Source: an uncultured Lachnospiraceae bacterium
GTDB lineage: Bacteria; Bacillota; Clostridia; Lachnospirales; Lachnospiraceae
DNA length: 64,000 nt
Assembly: GCA_900546495.1 (NCBI GenBank)
Contig: URDN01000007.1
Span: forward strand, 1 to 64,000
Direction: 5' to 3'
In this document: piece after piece, positions 17,990-26,615 of the stretch
Layout of the letters: every line of letters starts with the position of its first letter
How positions within the stretch are numbered: the stretch's first letter is position 1
Program-made: the position numbers and the translations under genes
Notes under the pieces: generated by a model
Told to the model about the DNA's origin: nothing
The model's input: the letters and a program-made list of their open reading frames with translations, nothing else
Database searches by the model: none

Positions 17990-18439
17990 CTATTCTTTAT
18001 AATTTAATATTTCCGCCAATTTATGTATCGTATTCGACAATGTCTCATAACAGATACCATAAGTCACCAGCTCTGCCCCATACGGGTCCAGAATCTCCAG
18101 CTCATCGCCAGTCAGTTCTGTCAGCACTTCTACATTCTGTGCCCCTTCCATCTCCAGCACTTTTTCTTTTGCTGCCTGGTCAAAGGTCAGAACCAGTGTA
18201 TGTTCCCCAAAATCAGACGGTTCCAACTGACTGGACATATAATTTTCCAATGTAATCCCATTGCTGATCATCACAGCTTCTGCTTTCTGATTCAGCGGTT
18301 CCGGAAATAATACAACAATGCCTCGCGCCAGTATCTCCACCGGAAAATTCAGATGTTCCCGCTGCAAGATCGCAGCTGCCATCGGTTCCCGGCAGATTGC
18401 CCGTTTCCCCGCAAAGATTATCTTCTCGATTTTTTCCAA
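17990..18439 (-). CDS. LMW protein-phosphatase-like protein lacking the catalytic Cys
   Basis: This 149-residue protein has the low-molecular-weight phosphatase fold, similar to YwlE-type arginine or tyrosine phosphatases: a first-strand P-loop followed by C-R-E-P-M-A and a late Asp-Pro (LDPYG) where the general acid sits. The family's V-C-x-x-N-x-C-R-S-P loop reads IFAGKRAICREP here, so the nucleophilic Cys is a Gly and the Asn is an Ala. Activity is therefore doubtful; binding of phosphoproteins is possible. The start is TTG at 18439, with GGAGGTG eight bases upstream. It is encoded 14 bp after the Sua5-type gene, as ywlE-like genes are near ywlC in other Firmicutes. Confidence 0.7.
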   Translation of the reverse strand: MEKIEKIIFAGKRAICREPMAAAILQREHLNFPVEILARGIVVLFPEPLNQKAEAVMISNGITLENYMSSQLEPSDFGEHTLVLTFDQAAKEKVLEMEGAQNVEVLTELTGDELEILDPYGAELVTYGICYETLSNTIHKLAEILNYKE

Positions 18440-18453
18440 ATTGTCACCTCCAG

Positions 18454-19536
18454 CTAAACTTCGATCACCTGATGTCCCGCAGCTTTCAGCAGACGATTCA
18501 TGATCGCGTGACCAATACGCGGAGTGGCAAAACTTTCAGAAAAGATCACATCCACATCCATATCATCAAAATCACGCAAAATAGCATACAAATGCTGTGC
18601 GATGCTATCTTCATCCTGTCTGCTGCCGGTACTTTTGATCACATCACCGACATACTGTGAACGGCTCTCATCTGTACATATGATTCCGACCTTTTCTCCT
18701 TTTTTCTGATGCTCCTGTGTCAGCGCATTAATACGCGCAATAACAGCCTCAGCTTCTCCGGATACGATGGTCAGATTTGCCTTTGGTGCGTAATGTCTGT
18801 ATTTCATGCCCGGAGCCTTCGGATGTACATTCGGATCTGCGCTGGCAAATCCCGGATCATCCTTCACATCTCCGATCACTTTCGACAACATTTCTTTTGT
18901 AATATAACCCGGACGCAGGATCATCGGAACCTCTTCGCTCAGATCAATGATCGTTGACTCAATGCCGATACCAACTGCTCCGCCATCCAGGATCATCGGA
19001 ATTTTCCCCTTCAGATCCTCGTATACATGCTCTGCCAGCGTCGGACTCGGCCGTCCTGAAGTATTCGCGCTCGGCGCAGCGATATAACCGCCACCCTCCC
19101 GGATCAGAGCCAGCGCCGTCGGATGAGACGGCATACGAACAGCTACTGTATCCAGTCCACCGGTGGTCTCATACGGAACCGCATCACTTTTCTGAAAAAT
19201 CATTGTCAGCGGTCCCGGCCAGAATGCATCTGCCAGAGCCTTTGCCTGTGGTGGAATATAAGAAGTAATTTTCTTCAGTGCCTCAAAATCTGCGATATGC
19301 ACGATTAACGGATTGTCTGACGGACGCCCTTTTGCTGCATAAATTCGTTTCGCTCCTTCCGGCAGTAACGCGTCTGCTCCCAATCCATACACGGTCTCTG
19401 TCGGGAATCCGACCAGTCCGCCCTGACGGATAATTTCTCCCGCTTCCCGCATAATATCCATATCCGGATGCATTGCATCCACTTTTTTCACCTGTGTGTT
19501 CATCATTTCATTATCTGTATTTTTATTCGTATTCAT
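18454..19536 (-). CDS. sua5: Threonylcarbamoyl-AMP synthase (Sua5/YwlC type)
   Basis: This protein of about 360 residues has an N-terminal YrdC domain (GLVGFPTETVYGLGADA, KGRPSDNPLIVHI, PSANTSGRPSPT) and a C-terminal Sua5 domain (from about RPGYITKEML to the end). It makes threonylcarbamoyl-AMP from Thr, bicarbonate and ATP for t6A37 of ANN-decoding tRNAs. The promoter (CTGACA, 17 bp, TATACT at about 19544-19549) lies right before ATG 19536, which argues against a longer start at 19575. ATG 19506 is an alternative. It is cotranscribed with the phosphatase-like gene. Confidence 0.9.
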   Translation of the reverse strand: MNTNKNTDNEMMNTQVKKVDAMHPDMDIMREAGEIIRQGGLVGFPTETVYGLGADALLPEGAKRIYAAKGRPSDNPLIVHIADFEALKKITSYIPPQAKALADAFWPGPLTMIFQKSDAVPYETTGGLDTVAVRMPSHPTALALIREGGGYIAAPSANTSGRPSPTLAEHVYEDLKGKIPMILDGGAVGIGIESTIIDLSEEVPMILRPGYITKEMLSKVIGDVKDDPGFASADPNVHPKAPGMKYRHYAPKANLTIVSGEAEAVIARINALTQEHQKKGEKVGIICTDESRSQYVGDVIKSTGSRQDEDSIAQHLYAILRDFDDMDVDVIFSESFATPRIGHAIMNRLLKAAGHQVIEV

Positions 19537-19543
19537 GCAAAAC

Positions 19544-19572
19544 AGTATACCACAAAAGATTTTACTTGTCAG
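19544..19572 (-). promoter_or_regulatory. Promoter of the Sua5-type gene
   Basis: On the minus strand CTGACA, a 17-bp spacer and TATACT lie only a few bases from the ATG, so the message would be almost leaderless if the first ATG is used. The -10 region, GTGGTATACTG, recurs near 57690 before the pth leader. Confidence 0.55.
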
Positions 19573-19604
19573 CACCTGTCACCTGCGCGTATACTATAGA
19601 TACA

Positions 19605-19786
19605 TTTACCTAGTTACAATTCACTCATCATATGTATTCAAATATTGATCATGCTTGCATGAGGAAATATTTGGATACATAATGATGAAGGGAGCGCCTT
19701 TTTATGAGCAAAAGTAGTAGCGTAGCTACGGAGAAGTCCTAAAAGGACGTTTTGCGAATGGCACGTGTGAACAGTAACTTTACCTA
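19605..19786 (+). mobile_element. R1 MITE-like element, copy 1 with target duplication
   Basis: A 166-bp core (19613-19778) has inverted ends (GTTACAATTCAC and GTGTGAACAGTAAC) and is flanked by the 8-bp direct repeat TTTACCTA at 19605-19612 and 19779-19786. Inside, TGTATTCAAATATT pairs with AAATATTTGGATACA around GATCATGCTTGCATGA. A GTAGC-GTA-GCTAC stem follows. There is no coding capacity. Related copies lie at 53024-53184 and in fragments elsewhere. It is probably mobilised by a transposase encoded outside this window. Confidence 0.75.
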
Positions 19787-19816
19787 ACTTAAAACAGAAA
19801 GAATGAGGGTTTTGAA

Positions 19817-20866
19817 ATGAATATTACAAAAAGTTCTTTTGGAATCACAAATGACGGAGAAGAAGCTTTTCTTTACCGCCTGGAAAACACATCCGGCGCA
19901 TACGTTACCATAACCAGCTTTGGCTGCCGTGTGGTAAATATCTGTGTCCCGGACAAAACTGGCACTCTGCGCGATGTATGCCTTGGCTATGACACCCTTG
20001 CTGAATATGAAAAAGATCAGGCAAGTTTTGGTGCTGTTGTCGGCCGACATGCAAACCGCATTGAAAAAGGTACTTTTACTTTAAATGATAAAACTTATCA
20101 TCTGGTGATCAACAACGGTCCAAACCACCTGCACGGCGGCACACGCGGTTTCCACTACTACAACTGGGAATCTGCACAGGTTGGCAACACCGTTCGCTTT
20201 ACCCGTGTTTCACCGGACGGAGAGGAAGGTTATCCGGGCACACTGACCATGAGCGTAACTTACGCATGGAGTGAGGACAACGAGCTTTCCATCTCCTATG
20301 AGGCTTCCAGTGATCAGGATACCGTATTCAATACAACGAACCATTCTTATTTTAACTTAAATGGAGATGCTTCCGGATCTGTTCTGGAGCACATACTGAT
20401 GATCAACGCTGATCAGTATACTGAGACCGACGAAAATGACCTTACTACCGGCGTAATTTCCGATGTAGCTGACACACCGTTTGACTTCCGTACACCGAAG
20501 CCGATCGGACAGGATATTTTTGCAGAGCATCCGCAGCTGAAATATTCCAAAACCTATGACCATAACTTTGTATTAAACGGAACTGGTCTGAAAGAAGCTG
20601 CAACTTTATATGCAGAGGAATCCGGCATCCGCCTGACCTGCTTTACGGATCAGCCTGGCGTACAGTTATATGTACCGGCACAGTCTCCGGCAGAACATGG
20701 CAAAAACGGCATCTGCTATCCGGCATACGGCAGCGCATGCTTAGAAACACAGCATTTTCCAAATGCAACCAGCCACCCGAATTTCCCGTCCGTTATTTTA
20801 AAAGCAGGGGAAACCTTTAAATCCAAAACATTATTTCATTTTTCCGTGACAGCAACTAAACGATAG
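19817..20866 (+). CDS. galM: Aldose 1-epimerase
   Basis: This 349-residue cytoplasmic protein interconverts alpha and beta anomers of aldoses, mainly galactose or glucose. Visible family motifs are VVGRHANRI, NHLHGG, TNHSYFNL (catalytic His) and the C-terminal catalytic Glu region (SACLETQHFPNATSHP). Length fits the family. ATG 19817 follows GAGGGTTTTGAA. It is followed after 10 bp by the ParB-like/BMP gene. An R1 element ends 30 bp upstream, so the promoter may overlap its right end. Confidence 0.93.
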   Translation: MNITKSSFGITNDGEEAFLYRLENTSGAYVTITSFGCRVVNICVPDKTGTLRDVCLGYDTLAEYEKDQASFGAVVGRHANRIEKGTFTLNDKTYHLVINNGPNHLHGGTRGFHYYNWESAQVGNTVRFTRVSPDGEEGYPGTLTMSVTYAWSEDNELSISYEASSDQDTVFNTTNHSYFNLNGDASGSVLEHILMINADQYTETDENDLTTGVISDVADTPFDFRTPKPIGQDIFAEHPQLKYSKTYDHNFVLNGTGLKEAATLYAEESGIRLTCFTDQPGVQLYVPAQSPAEHGKNGICYPAYGSACLETQHFPNATSHPNFPSVILKAGETFKSKTLFHFSVTATKR

Positions 20867-20876
20867 GAGTGATGAT

Positions 20877-22814
20877 ATGTCGATGGAACATTACAAAGCT
20901 GCCGCAAGGGCAGGCAAAAAAGACCTACAGAACCGAACATTGCAGAAACTGCCAACCCAAATGCCTGCTTTAGACACGATTCTGGAGCATACAGACATCA
21001 GCGGTGAAGTTCCGTTAGGTCTGGTGGATATCCCAACAGAACTGATCATCGGAACAAAAACCTATGGACGTTCTTCCTCCTTTGCCCCGAATTTTATGCC
21101 AATTCTGGGAGAAGGTACGGAATTTGCTGCCAAATGGTCCGCGCTCTGCGATGCACATTTACAGGAAGGTATCCGTGAGCCCATTGTTGCTTACGAATAC
21201 ATGAACCAATACTATGTGCAGGAAGGTAACAAACGTGTCAGCGTTCTGAAATATTTTAAAGCGATCAGTGTTCCCGGCTACGTCACACGGATCATCCCTG
21301 CCAGGGAAGATACGAAAGAGAGCCGTATTTACTACGAATTTCTGGATTTTTATAATGCAACAAACATTAATTACCTGTTTTTCAGTCAGGAGGGTGCCTA
21401 TCAGCACCTTTCCTACCATCTCGGACACAGCCGGTATGAACGCTGGAGCATGGACGACCGTATTTTATTCCGTTCCTGCTACAACCGATTTGCCAACGCT
21501 TTCCGCGAACTGGGTGGCGATAAGCTGGATATGACTATCGGAGATGCTCTGCTCATCTATCTGGATCTGTTTGATTACAGCCAGCTTTCCAATGAAACTC
21601 CTTCTGAAATCAAGGAAAATCTGAAAAAAATGTGGGCAGAGATCGTGCTTCACGATACCAAAGAGAAGCCTTCTGTCAAATTTGATCCGGAACCGGAACA
21701 GAAAAAAAATATCCTTACCAAGCTGTTCACCGGTACCGATGAGGAAAATATCACACATATTGCCTTCATCAACCGAAAGACACCGGAAACTTCCAGTTGG
21801 ACCTATGCCCATGAGCTTGGCCGCCTGTATCTGAAAGATGCCTTCCACGGAAGTGTACAGACCAAAGCCTATGATAATATTTCCGGAACAGACAATGCCA
21901 TTGCTGCCATTGAACAGGCGATCGCCGATGGCAATGAAATGATTTTTACCACATCACCGGAATTTTTAAGCGCCAGCCTGCGCGCTGCCGTTGATCATCC
22001 GGAAGTAAAGATCCTGAACTGTTCCCTGAATGCCTCACACAAATACATCCGAACTTATTACGGACGCATGTATGAGGCCAAATTCCTGATCGGTGTTCTG
22101 GCCGGTGTTATGACAGACACGGACAAAATCGGCTATATCGCGGACTATCCGATCTATGGCATGACTGCAAATATCAATGCCTTTGCCCTGGGTGTCAAAA
22201 TGGTAAACCCAAAAGCAAAAGTATATCTGGAATGGTCCACCCTGAAAGAAAATGAGCATGTCGACCTTACCGGAAAATTATATGCTCTGGGAGCCACTTA
22301 TATCTCCCATCAGGATATGATCATTCCTCGCAAGATCACACGACAGTTCGGTCTGTTCCGTGTCAATGGAGAAACACCTGTCAATCTGGCCTTCCCTGCA
22401 TGGAACTGGGGAAAATATTACGAACGGATCATTCGAAATGTACAGAACGGAATCTGGAATACCGAAGAAAAATCCGATGCCAAGAAAGCATTGCATTACT
22501 GGTGGGGCATGTCCTCCGATGTGATCGATGTGGTCTGGTCCTCTGCAGTTCCGGACGAAACAAAGCATCTGCTGGATACTCTGCGAAATGCCATCCGTAA
22601 TTATGATTTCAATCCGTTTGACGGCATTTTGCATTCTCAAGCCGGACTTGTATCAAAAGATGCGAACCACCATCTGACCTCAAAAGAGATTATTTCCATT
22701 GACTGGCTCGCTGACAATATTATCGGTCGGATTCCAACTGCAGACGAATTGCGAGAAGATGCGCAGAACGTCGTACGGCAGGAAGGAATCCGTAAGGAGG
22801 AACCTGTATTATGA
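20877..22814 (+). CDS. ParB-like/BMP-domain cytoplasmic fusion protein
   Basis: This 645-residue protein has an N-terminal part like the ParB/sulfiredoxin fold (IPTELIIGTKTYGRS, VQEGNKRVSVLKYF, residues ~40-140), a helical middle, and a C-terminal BMP/Med-type periplasmic-binding domain (~300-560; THIAFINRKTPETSSW, IFTTSPEF, KFLIGVLAGVMTDTDKIGYI). BMP proteins normally bind nucleosides as exported lipoproteins; here there is no signal peptide or lipobox, so it should act in the cytoplasm, perhaps as a ligand-sensing regulator. The ATG has TAGGAG upstream and its stop overlaps the next gene's start (ATGA). No transporter genes are adjacent. Confidence 0.72.
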   Translation: MSMEHYKAAARAGKKDLQNRTLQKLPTQMPALDTILEHTDISGEVPLGLVDIPTELIIGTKTYGRSSSFAPNFMPILGEGTEFAAKWSALCDAHLQEGIREPIVAYEYMNQYYVQEGNKRVSVLKYFKAISVPGYVTRIIPAREDTKESRIYYEFLDFYNATNINYLFFSQEGAYQHLSYHLGHSRYERWSMDDRILFRSCYNRFANAFRELGGDKLDMTIGDALLIYLDLFDYSQLSNETPSEIKENLKKMWAEIVLHDTKEKPSVKFDPEPEQKKNILTKLFTGTDEENITHIAFINRKTPETSSWTYAHELGRLYLKDAFHGSVQTKAYDNISGTDNAIAAIEQAIADGNEMIFTTSPEFLSASLRAAVDHPEVKILNCSLNASHKYIRTYYGRMYEAKFLIGVLAGVMTDTDKIGYIADYPIYGMTANINAFALGVKMVNPKAKVYLEWSTLKENEHVDLTGKLYALGATYISHQDMIIPRKITRQFGLFRVNGETPVNLAFPAWNWGKYYERIIRNVQNGIWNTEEKSDAKKALHYWWGMSSDVIDVVWSSAVPDETKHLLDTLRNAIRNYDFNPFDGILHSQAGLVSKDANHHLTSKEIISIDWLADNIIGRIPTADELREDAQNVVRQEGIRKEEPVL

Positions 22815-23401
22815 GAATCATGGCAATCTCCGATACAGAATCAACTGCATTGTGGGATCATTACAACAGTAACAAAATCACCGATACCGATCTGATCCTT
22901 TCCTGTGGCGATCTGAATCCAAACTATCTCTCATTTCTGGTAAGTTGTACGAACCTGCCATTGCTGTATGTGCATGGCAACCATGATGAAAAATACGATC
23001 AGACACCACCGGAAGGATGCATCTGCATTGATGATAAAATTTACGTTCACGAAGGCATCCGTATTCTGGGCTTAGGCGGCTGTATGCCGTACAAGCCCGG
23101 CAAATATATGTATACGGAAAAAGAAATGAAACGACGCCTGTTACATATCAAACACCAGTTGATTTTCTATCATGGCTTCGATATTCTGCTGACCCATGCT
23201 CCGGCTCAGGGTCTTGGAGATGGTGATGACCATGCCCATCAGGGATACGAAGTATTTCTAAAATTGCTGAACAAGTATCAGCCAAAATATATGGTGCATG
23301 GGCATATGCATTTACAGTATGATCACTCATTGAAACGAACTATGCAGTATAACAATACGCAGATTATTAATGCGTATGAAAAACATACCTGGGAATATTA
23401 A
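22811..23401 (+). CDS. Metallophosphoesterase
   Basis: This 196-residue calcineurin-like phosphoesterase shows the metal-site pattern SCGDL, GNHDE (VHGNHDE near residue 57), a later His (LLTHAPAQGLGD) and the terminal GH-x-H (VHGHMHL). The usual first D-x-H is replaced by ISDTEST, so one metal ligand may differ. The substrate cannot be told. AAGGAGG precedes the ATG, which overlaps the ParB-like/BMP gene stop by 4 bp, so the two are translationally coupled and probably work together. Confidence 0.85.
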   Translation: MRIMAISDTESTALWDHYNSNKITDTDLILSCGDLNPNYLSFLVSCTNLPLLYVHGNHDEKYDQTPPEGCICIDDKIYVHEGIRILGLGGCMPYKPGKYMYTEKEMKRRLLHIKHQLIFYHGFDILLTHAPAQGLGDGDDHAHQGYEVFLKLLNKYQPKYMVHGHMHLQYDHSLKRTMQYNNTQIINAYEKHTWEY

Positions 23402-23446
23402 GTCTTGGTTTGGGTGGCTTAAAATTTACTTTCCAGTTTTTAATAG

Positions 23447-23509
23447 GAACTCCCGGTATTTTGTCGCGGTCGCTAACAATCGCTCCCCGCGAAAAAATAC
23501 CGGGAGTTC
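23447..23509 (+). terminator. R3 long hairpin, copy 2 (terminator-like)
   Basis: A perfect 16-bp stem (GAACTCCCGGTATTTT with its complement) encloses GTCGCGGTCGCTAACAATCG and an inner stem. TTCATTTAC follows, as at copy 1. It lies after the phosphoesterase gene and before the convergent amidase gene. Nothing else is seen in the 23402-23636 gap. Confidence 0.65.
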
Positions 23510-23636
23510 TTCATTTACTCTATGAAATTAGTAAATTTTTGCGCCACCCAGATCTTCGGTCCCACACATGCATATAGCGTATTGAAACAATAAACTTTGT
23601 GTTGCATGTGCAAATATATAGGCACACAAGAATATA

Positions 23637-24323
23637 TCAATTCTCCAAATATTCACAGATTCCTTTCTGTAGCGCATCCACCAATTTTTCCTGATACTGT
23701 GCAGTATTCAGCAACCTCTCTTCTTCCGGATTTGATAAAAATCCACATTCCACTATCACCGTCGGCGCGGAAGTATTTTTCAGAATATAATAACTGGTAT
23801 TGGCTTTCGCCATCCGATGATTTTCCGGGTCCGCATTCTCGATCAAACTTTTTTGTAAAACTTCTGCAAGTTTCTTCCCCTCTTTTGATTCTGAATAATA
23901 AAATACCTGCGCACCTTTTGCAGTGCTGTCGGTATAACTGTTCTGATGAATACTGATCACCGCATCCGGCTGTTCAGAATCCATTTTTGCCACCCGGTTT
24001 TTCATATCCGATGTTTTTTCATTTGTCCCATTCGCATCTGCCAGATTACGGTCATCGGTTCTCGTCATAATCACCCGGATATTTTGTTTTTCCAGACTCT
24101 TTTTCAGTTTTAAGGCAATCGCCAGATTAACTTCTTTTTCTTTTGTTCCGGCAACCCCGATCTTGCCCGGATCATTTCCGCCATGCCCACTGTCTATACA
24201 AATACAATACTGCGCTTTCTGCACACGTCGGTTCATAACATCATATTGTGCTGCCTGCGGCACACGTATGGCAGCAACTACAAGAAAAAGTAATAATGCT
24301 GTAACGCCGATTCTTTTTTTCAC
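23637..24323 (-). CDS. cwlD: N-acetylmuramoyl-L-alanine amidase, CwlD-like
   Basis: The protein is about 228 residues from GTG 24323 (MKKRIG...); an upstream in-frame GTG at 24353 lies inside a terminator-like hairpin. A hydrophobic N-terminal helix serves as signal or anchor. The Amidase_3 domain has zinc ligands in DSGHGGNDPG, the following Glu and SIHQNS, and a catalytic Glu in VECGFLSN. CwlD releases the peptide from muramic acid for muramic-delta-lactam formation in spore cortex. It is encoded after the GH18 wall hydrolase. The start lacks a clear ribosome site. Confidence 0.82.
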   Translation of the reverse strand: MKKRIGVTALLLFLVVAAIRVPQAAQYDVMNRRVQKAQYCICIDSGHGGNDPGKIGVAGTKEKEVNLAIALKLKKSLEKQNIRVIMTRTDDRNLADANGTNEKTSDMKNRVAKMDSEQPDAVISIHQNSYTDSTAKGAQVFYYSESKEGKKLAEVLQKSLIENADPENHRMAKANTSYYILKNTSAPTVIVECGFLSNPEEERLLNTAQYQEKLVDALQKGICEYLEN

Positions 24324-24327
24324 ACAA

Positions 24328-24376
24328 AAATACCCGAACACATGTAATCTCACTTACAATGTATTCGGGTATTTAC
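24328..24376 (-). terminator. Hairpin and T-run between the GH18 gene and the amidase gene
   Basis: AATACCCGAA pairs with TTCGGGTATT around a ~25-nt loop containing TACA/TGTA pairs, followed on the minus strand by TTTTTGTG. It looks like the terminator of the GH18 gene, but it overlaps the first codons of the longest amidase reading frame, so read-through may control the amidase. Confidence 0.6.
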
Positions 24377-24460
24377 TACTATATGCGACTACTTTTTGAT
24401 AATATATCATTCTGTTATTCCAAAAATCTCATTTTTCAGAATACAAAATGTGTCATTTTA

Positions 24461-26227
24461 CTAATTCATATATTCTACGATGGTATCCCAGATCGTATTT
24501 TTCTCATAACCAAGTTTCCAGAAAGATACACCTGCCAGATGATTGTCTTTCATCACATCCAGTTTTTCACCGATGGATTTCTGATCCTCCACCCAGATCT
24601 TGTACGTCTTGCCGTCATGCTCATATTCTGCATAATACTGACCGCAGTCATCCAGCCACTGCAATGTTACTGCATTTGCGGCCACACGGGTATCTACTTC
24701 ACTCATGCTGACAACTTCACTGGATACGGTATAACCACTCTGTGCCTCATCCGATGTCTGATCCGACTGATCATCCGAAGCAGTCACCGGTGTCAGCTCC
24801 CACACTCTTGTGTAGAACGGAACCCCAAGAATTACCTGCTCTGCCGGAACATCTTTTAACGTATCCTCAATTCCCTGACGAACAAAGCCAATGGATGCCA
24901 CAGAACCTTCGTCAGAGCCATTGTAATGTTCATCGTACGCCATTATCACAATGTAATCTGCAAATACAGCCTGCTCTCCACAGTCATAGAATGAATTATA
25001 AGATGCCGGAACATAATTATCCACAGACAGTACAATGTCATTATTTTCACATTTGATGGAAAGCTCCCGGATAAATTCCAGATATCCGTCTGCCGCTTCT
25101 GCACTTAAAGATTCAAAATCCACATTAATGCCATCCAGATCATATTTGATCGCTTCTGCCACCAGATTGTTTACCAGATTATCTCTGCTGGAAGTGAGAT
25201 TCAATACGGAAGTTGAATCTACTTCACTGTTTTCCAGATTGCTTACCAGTCCCCAGACTTCAATTCCCTGCTGATGACAGTAAGTCACATAATCAGAACT
25301 GCACAGTGAAGCAATATTTCCACTGTTGTCATTCAGATAAAACCACGTCGGAGAAATCACATTTACCCCTTTTGTGCGTCCCAGTACATCTGATACATTC
25401 TTATTTGCAGTCTGGTTGGTCACCTGATGCCATGCCATGTTGATGGTCTTATCTCTGGTGATATGAGAAAACTTCGGTTCCGTGTAATTATGATCGTACA
25501 GAACATCCTGATCACCGCCAACCGCTTTCGTTTTCATATATCCAATAAATCCATTCTGACTGCACACCTTGCTCCAGGATCCGGCAGTATCCAAAACTGT
25601 CACCAGATCACCTTTTTTAATTTCAGAAAGAATCGGACTCTTGACGCCGCCTTTCTGTCGGATCTGTGTATTCTTTTTCACCGTCTGATAAGTCACATCA
25701 TCCCACTGATCAGAAATCACGATCCGTCCCGGATCTGTATATACTTCATAATGAATATCCGTATATTTCTGAACAAAAGACATGGACAGATACATCTCTC
25801 CGTCCCGCACCAGCGCGATCACATGATCCGCTGTCTCAGATGACTTGCCAAGCAGATACTGTGCGCTGTCCGGTGTCACATTGATCAGTCCGTCCGGTGT
25901 CACATAACGCAAAACCTGCTCTGTCGCATCCCAGTAAAAACGCTTATTCAAATATTTATGCACGGTCTGATAATTGATATACACCTCATCATCCTGCAAA
26001 ATAGCATGATTTTGTACCTGTTCATTATCATAGACCACAAACAGCTCATCATCTTCTGATAAACTGTAATATTCCTTATAATCAGTTACCTCCTTCGACG
26101 GAGAATATTTTTTCAAAAAAGTCGTAAGTCCGACGATCAAAACAATCAATATGATCAGCACCGTCACCCCGACTGCCAGAATTAATTTTTGCCTTCCCCT
26201 TTTTGTTTGCTGTCTTCGTGAAGCCAT
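24461..26227 (-). CDS. GH18 glycoside hydrolase with SH3 domain, spore-wall type
   Basis: This 588-residue protein has a membrane anchor near residues 14-38 (LILAVGVTVLIILIVLIVG), a region like the copper-amine-oxidase N-domain (~60-190), a bacterial SH3 domain (~195-255; QIRQKGGVKSPILSEIKKGD), and a GH18 barrel (~265-588) with the catalytic D-x-x-D-x-D-x-E as DLDGINVDFE. Such proteins cleave N-acetylglucosaminyl bonds in peptidoglycan, often of spores. A GGAGGAAGC site precedes ATG 26227. A perfect 16-bp palindrome 50 bp upstream may be its operator. Confidence 0.88.
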   Translation of the reverse strand: MASRRQQTKRGRQKLILAVGVTVLIILIVLIVGLTTFLKKYSPSKEVTDYKEYYSLSEDDELFVVYDNEQVQNHAILQDDEVYINYQTVHKYLNKRFYWDATEQVLRYVTPDGLINVTPDSAQYLLGKSSETADHVIALVRDGEMYLSMSFVQKYTDIHYEVYTDPGRIVISDQWDDVTYQTVKKNTQIRQKGGVKSPILSEIKKGDLVTVLDTAGSWSKVCSQNGFIGYMKTKAVGGDQDVLYDHNYTEPKFSHITRDKTINMAWHQVTNQTANKNVSDVLGRTKGVNVISPTWFYLNDNSGNIASLCSSDYVTYCHQQGIEVWGLVSNLENSEVDSTSVLNLTSSRDNLVNNLVAEAIKYDLDGINVDFESLSAEAADGYLEFIRELSIKCENNDIVLSVDNYVPASYNSFYDCGEQAVFADYIVIMAYDEHYNGSDEGSVASIGFVRQGIEDTLKDVPAEQVILGVPFYTRVWELTPVTASDDQSDQTSDEAQSGYTVSSEVVSMSEVDTRVAANAVTLQWLDDCGQYYAEYEHDGKTYKIWVEDQKSIGEKLDVMKDNHLAGVSFWKLGYEKNTIWDTIVEYMN

Positions 26228-26277
26228 TGCTTCCTCCTTTTCTCACCTGTATATCATCCCCTGCGGATCTCTCTTAT

Positions 26278-26293
26278 ATACGATATATCGTAT
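26278..26293. promoter_or_regulatory. Perfect 16-bp palindrome upstream of the GH18 gene
   Basis: ATACGATATATCGTAT is fully self-complementary and lies about 50 bp before the GH18 start, where a dimeric repressor could bind. Confidence 0.4.
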
Positions 26294-26404
26294 GTAACAT
26301 TTTCCACAGATTTTCAGACATTTCTGAACGCTATCGTTATGTTCAGTATACATGAAAAAAAAATGCGATGCAACCATTCCAGGCAAAGCTTAAGGAAGGT
26401 TTTA

Positions 26405-26520
26405 TAAAACAAGTTACCGTTCACACGCGCCATTTGCCAAACGCTCTTTCGGGCTTCTCCGTAGCTTTGCTACTGCTTTTGCTCATAAAACGGCAATGGT
26501 ACCGCAGAGGACTTGTTTAA
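26405..26520 (-). repeat. R1-related element, partial copy within a large hairpin
   Basis: GTTACCGTTCACACGCGCC (from 26413) through GCTCATAAAA (to 26490) matches the right half of R1 in inverse orientation. AAACAAGT at 26407 and ACTTGTTT at 26511 form inverted flanks. The left half of R1 is absent or diverged. Confidence 0.6.
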
Positions 26521-26615
26521 GTATTCGTTTCTCTTATAAAAAGATGAACCTGTCGGTTCTGTTTTCGTCCCCTGCCGTACCGTCTGGTATTTGAGGAAAC
26601 CTTCTGCCGTTTTTC

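Noticed and set aside
19605..19786. Integron attC site
   Set aside because: Lacks the attC core sites and is flanked by a target duplication, which fits transposition.
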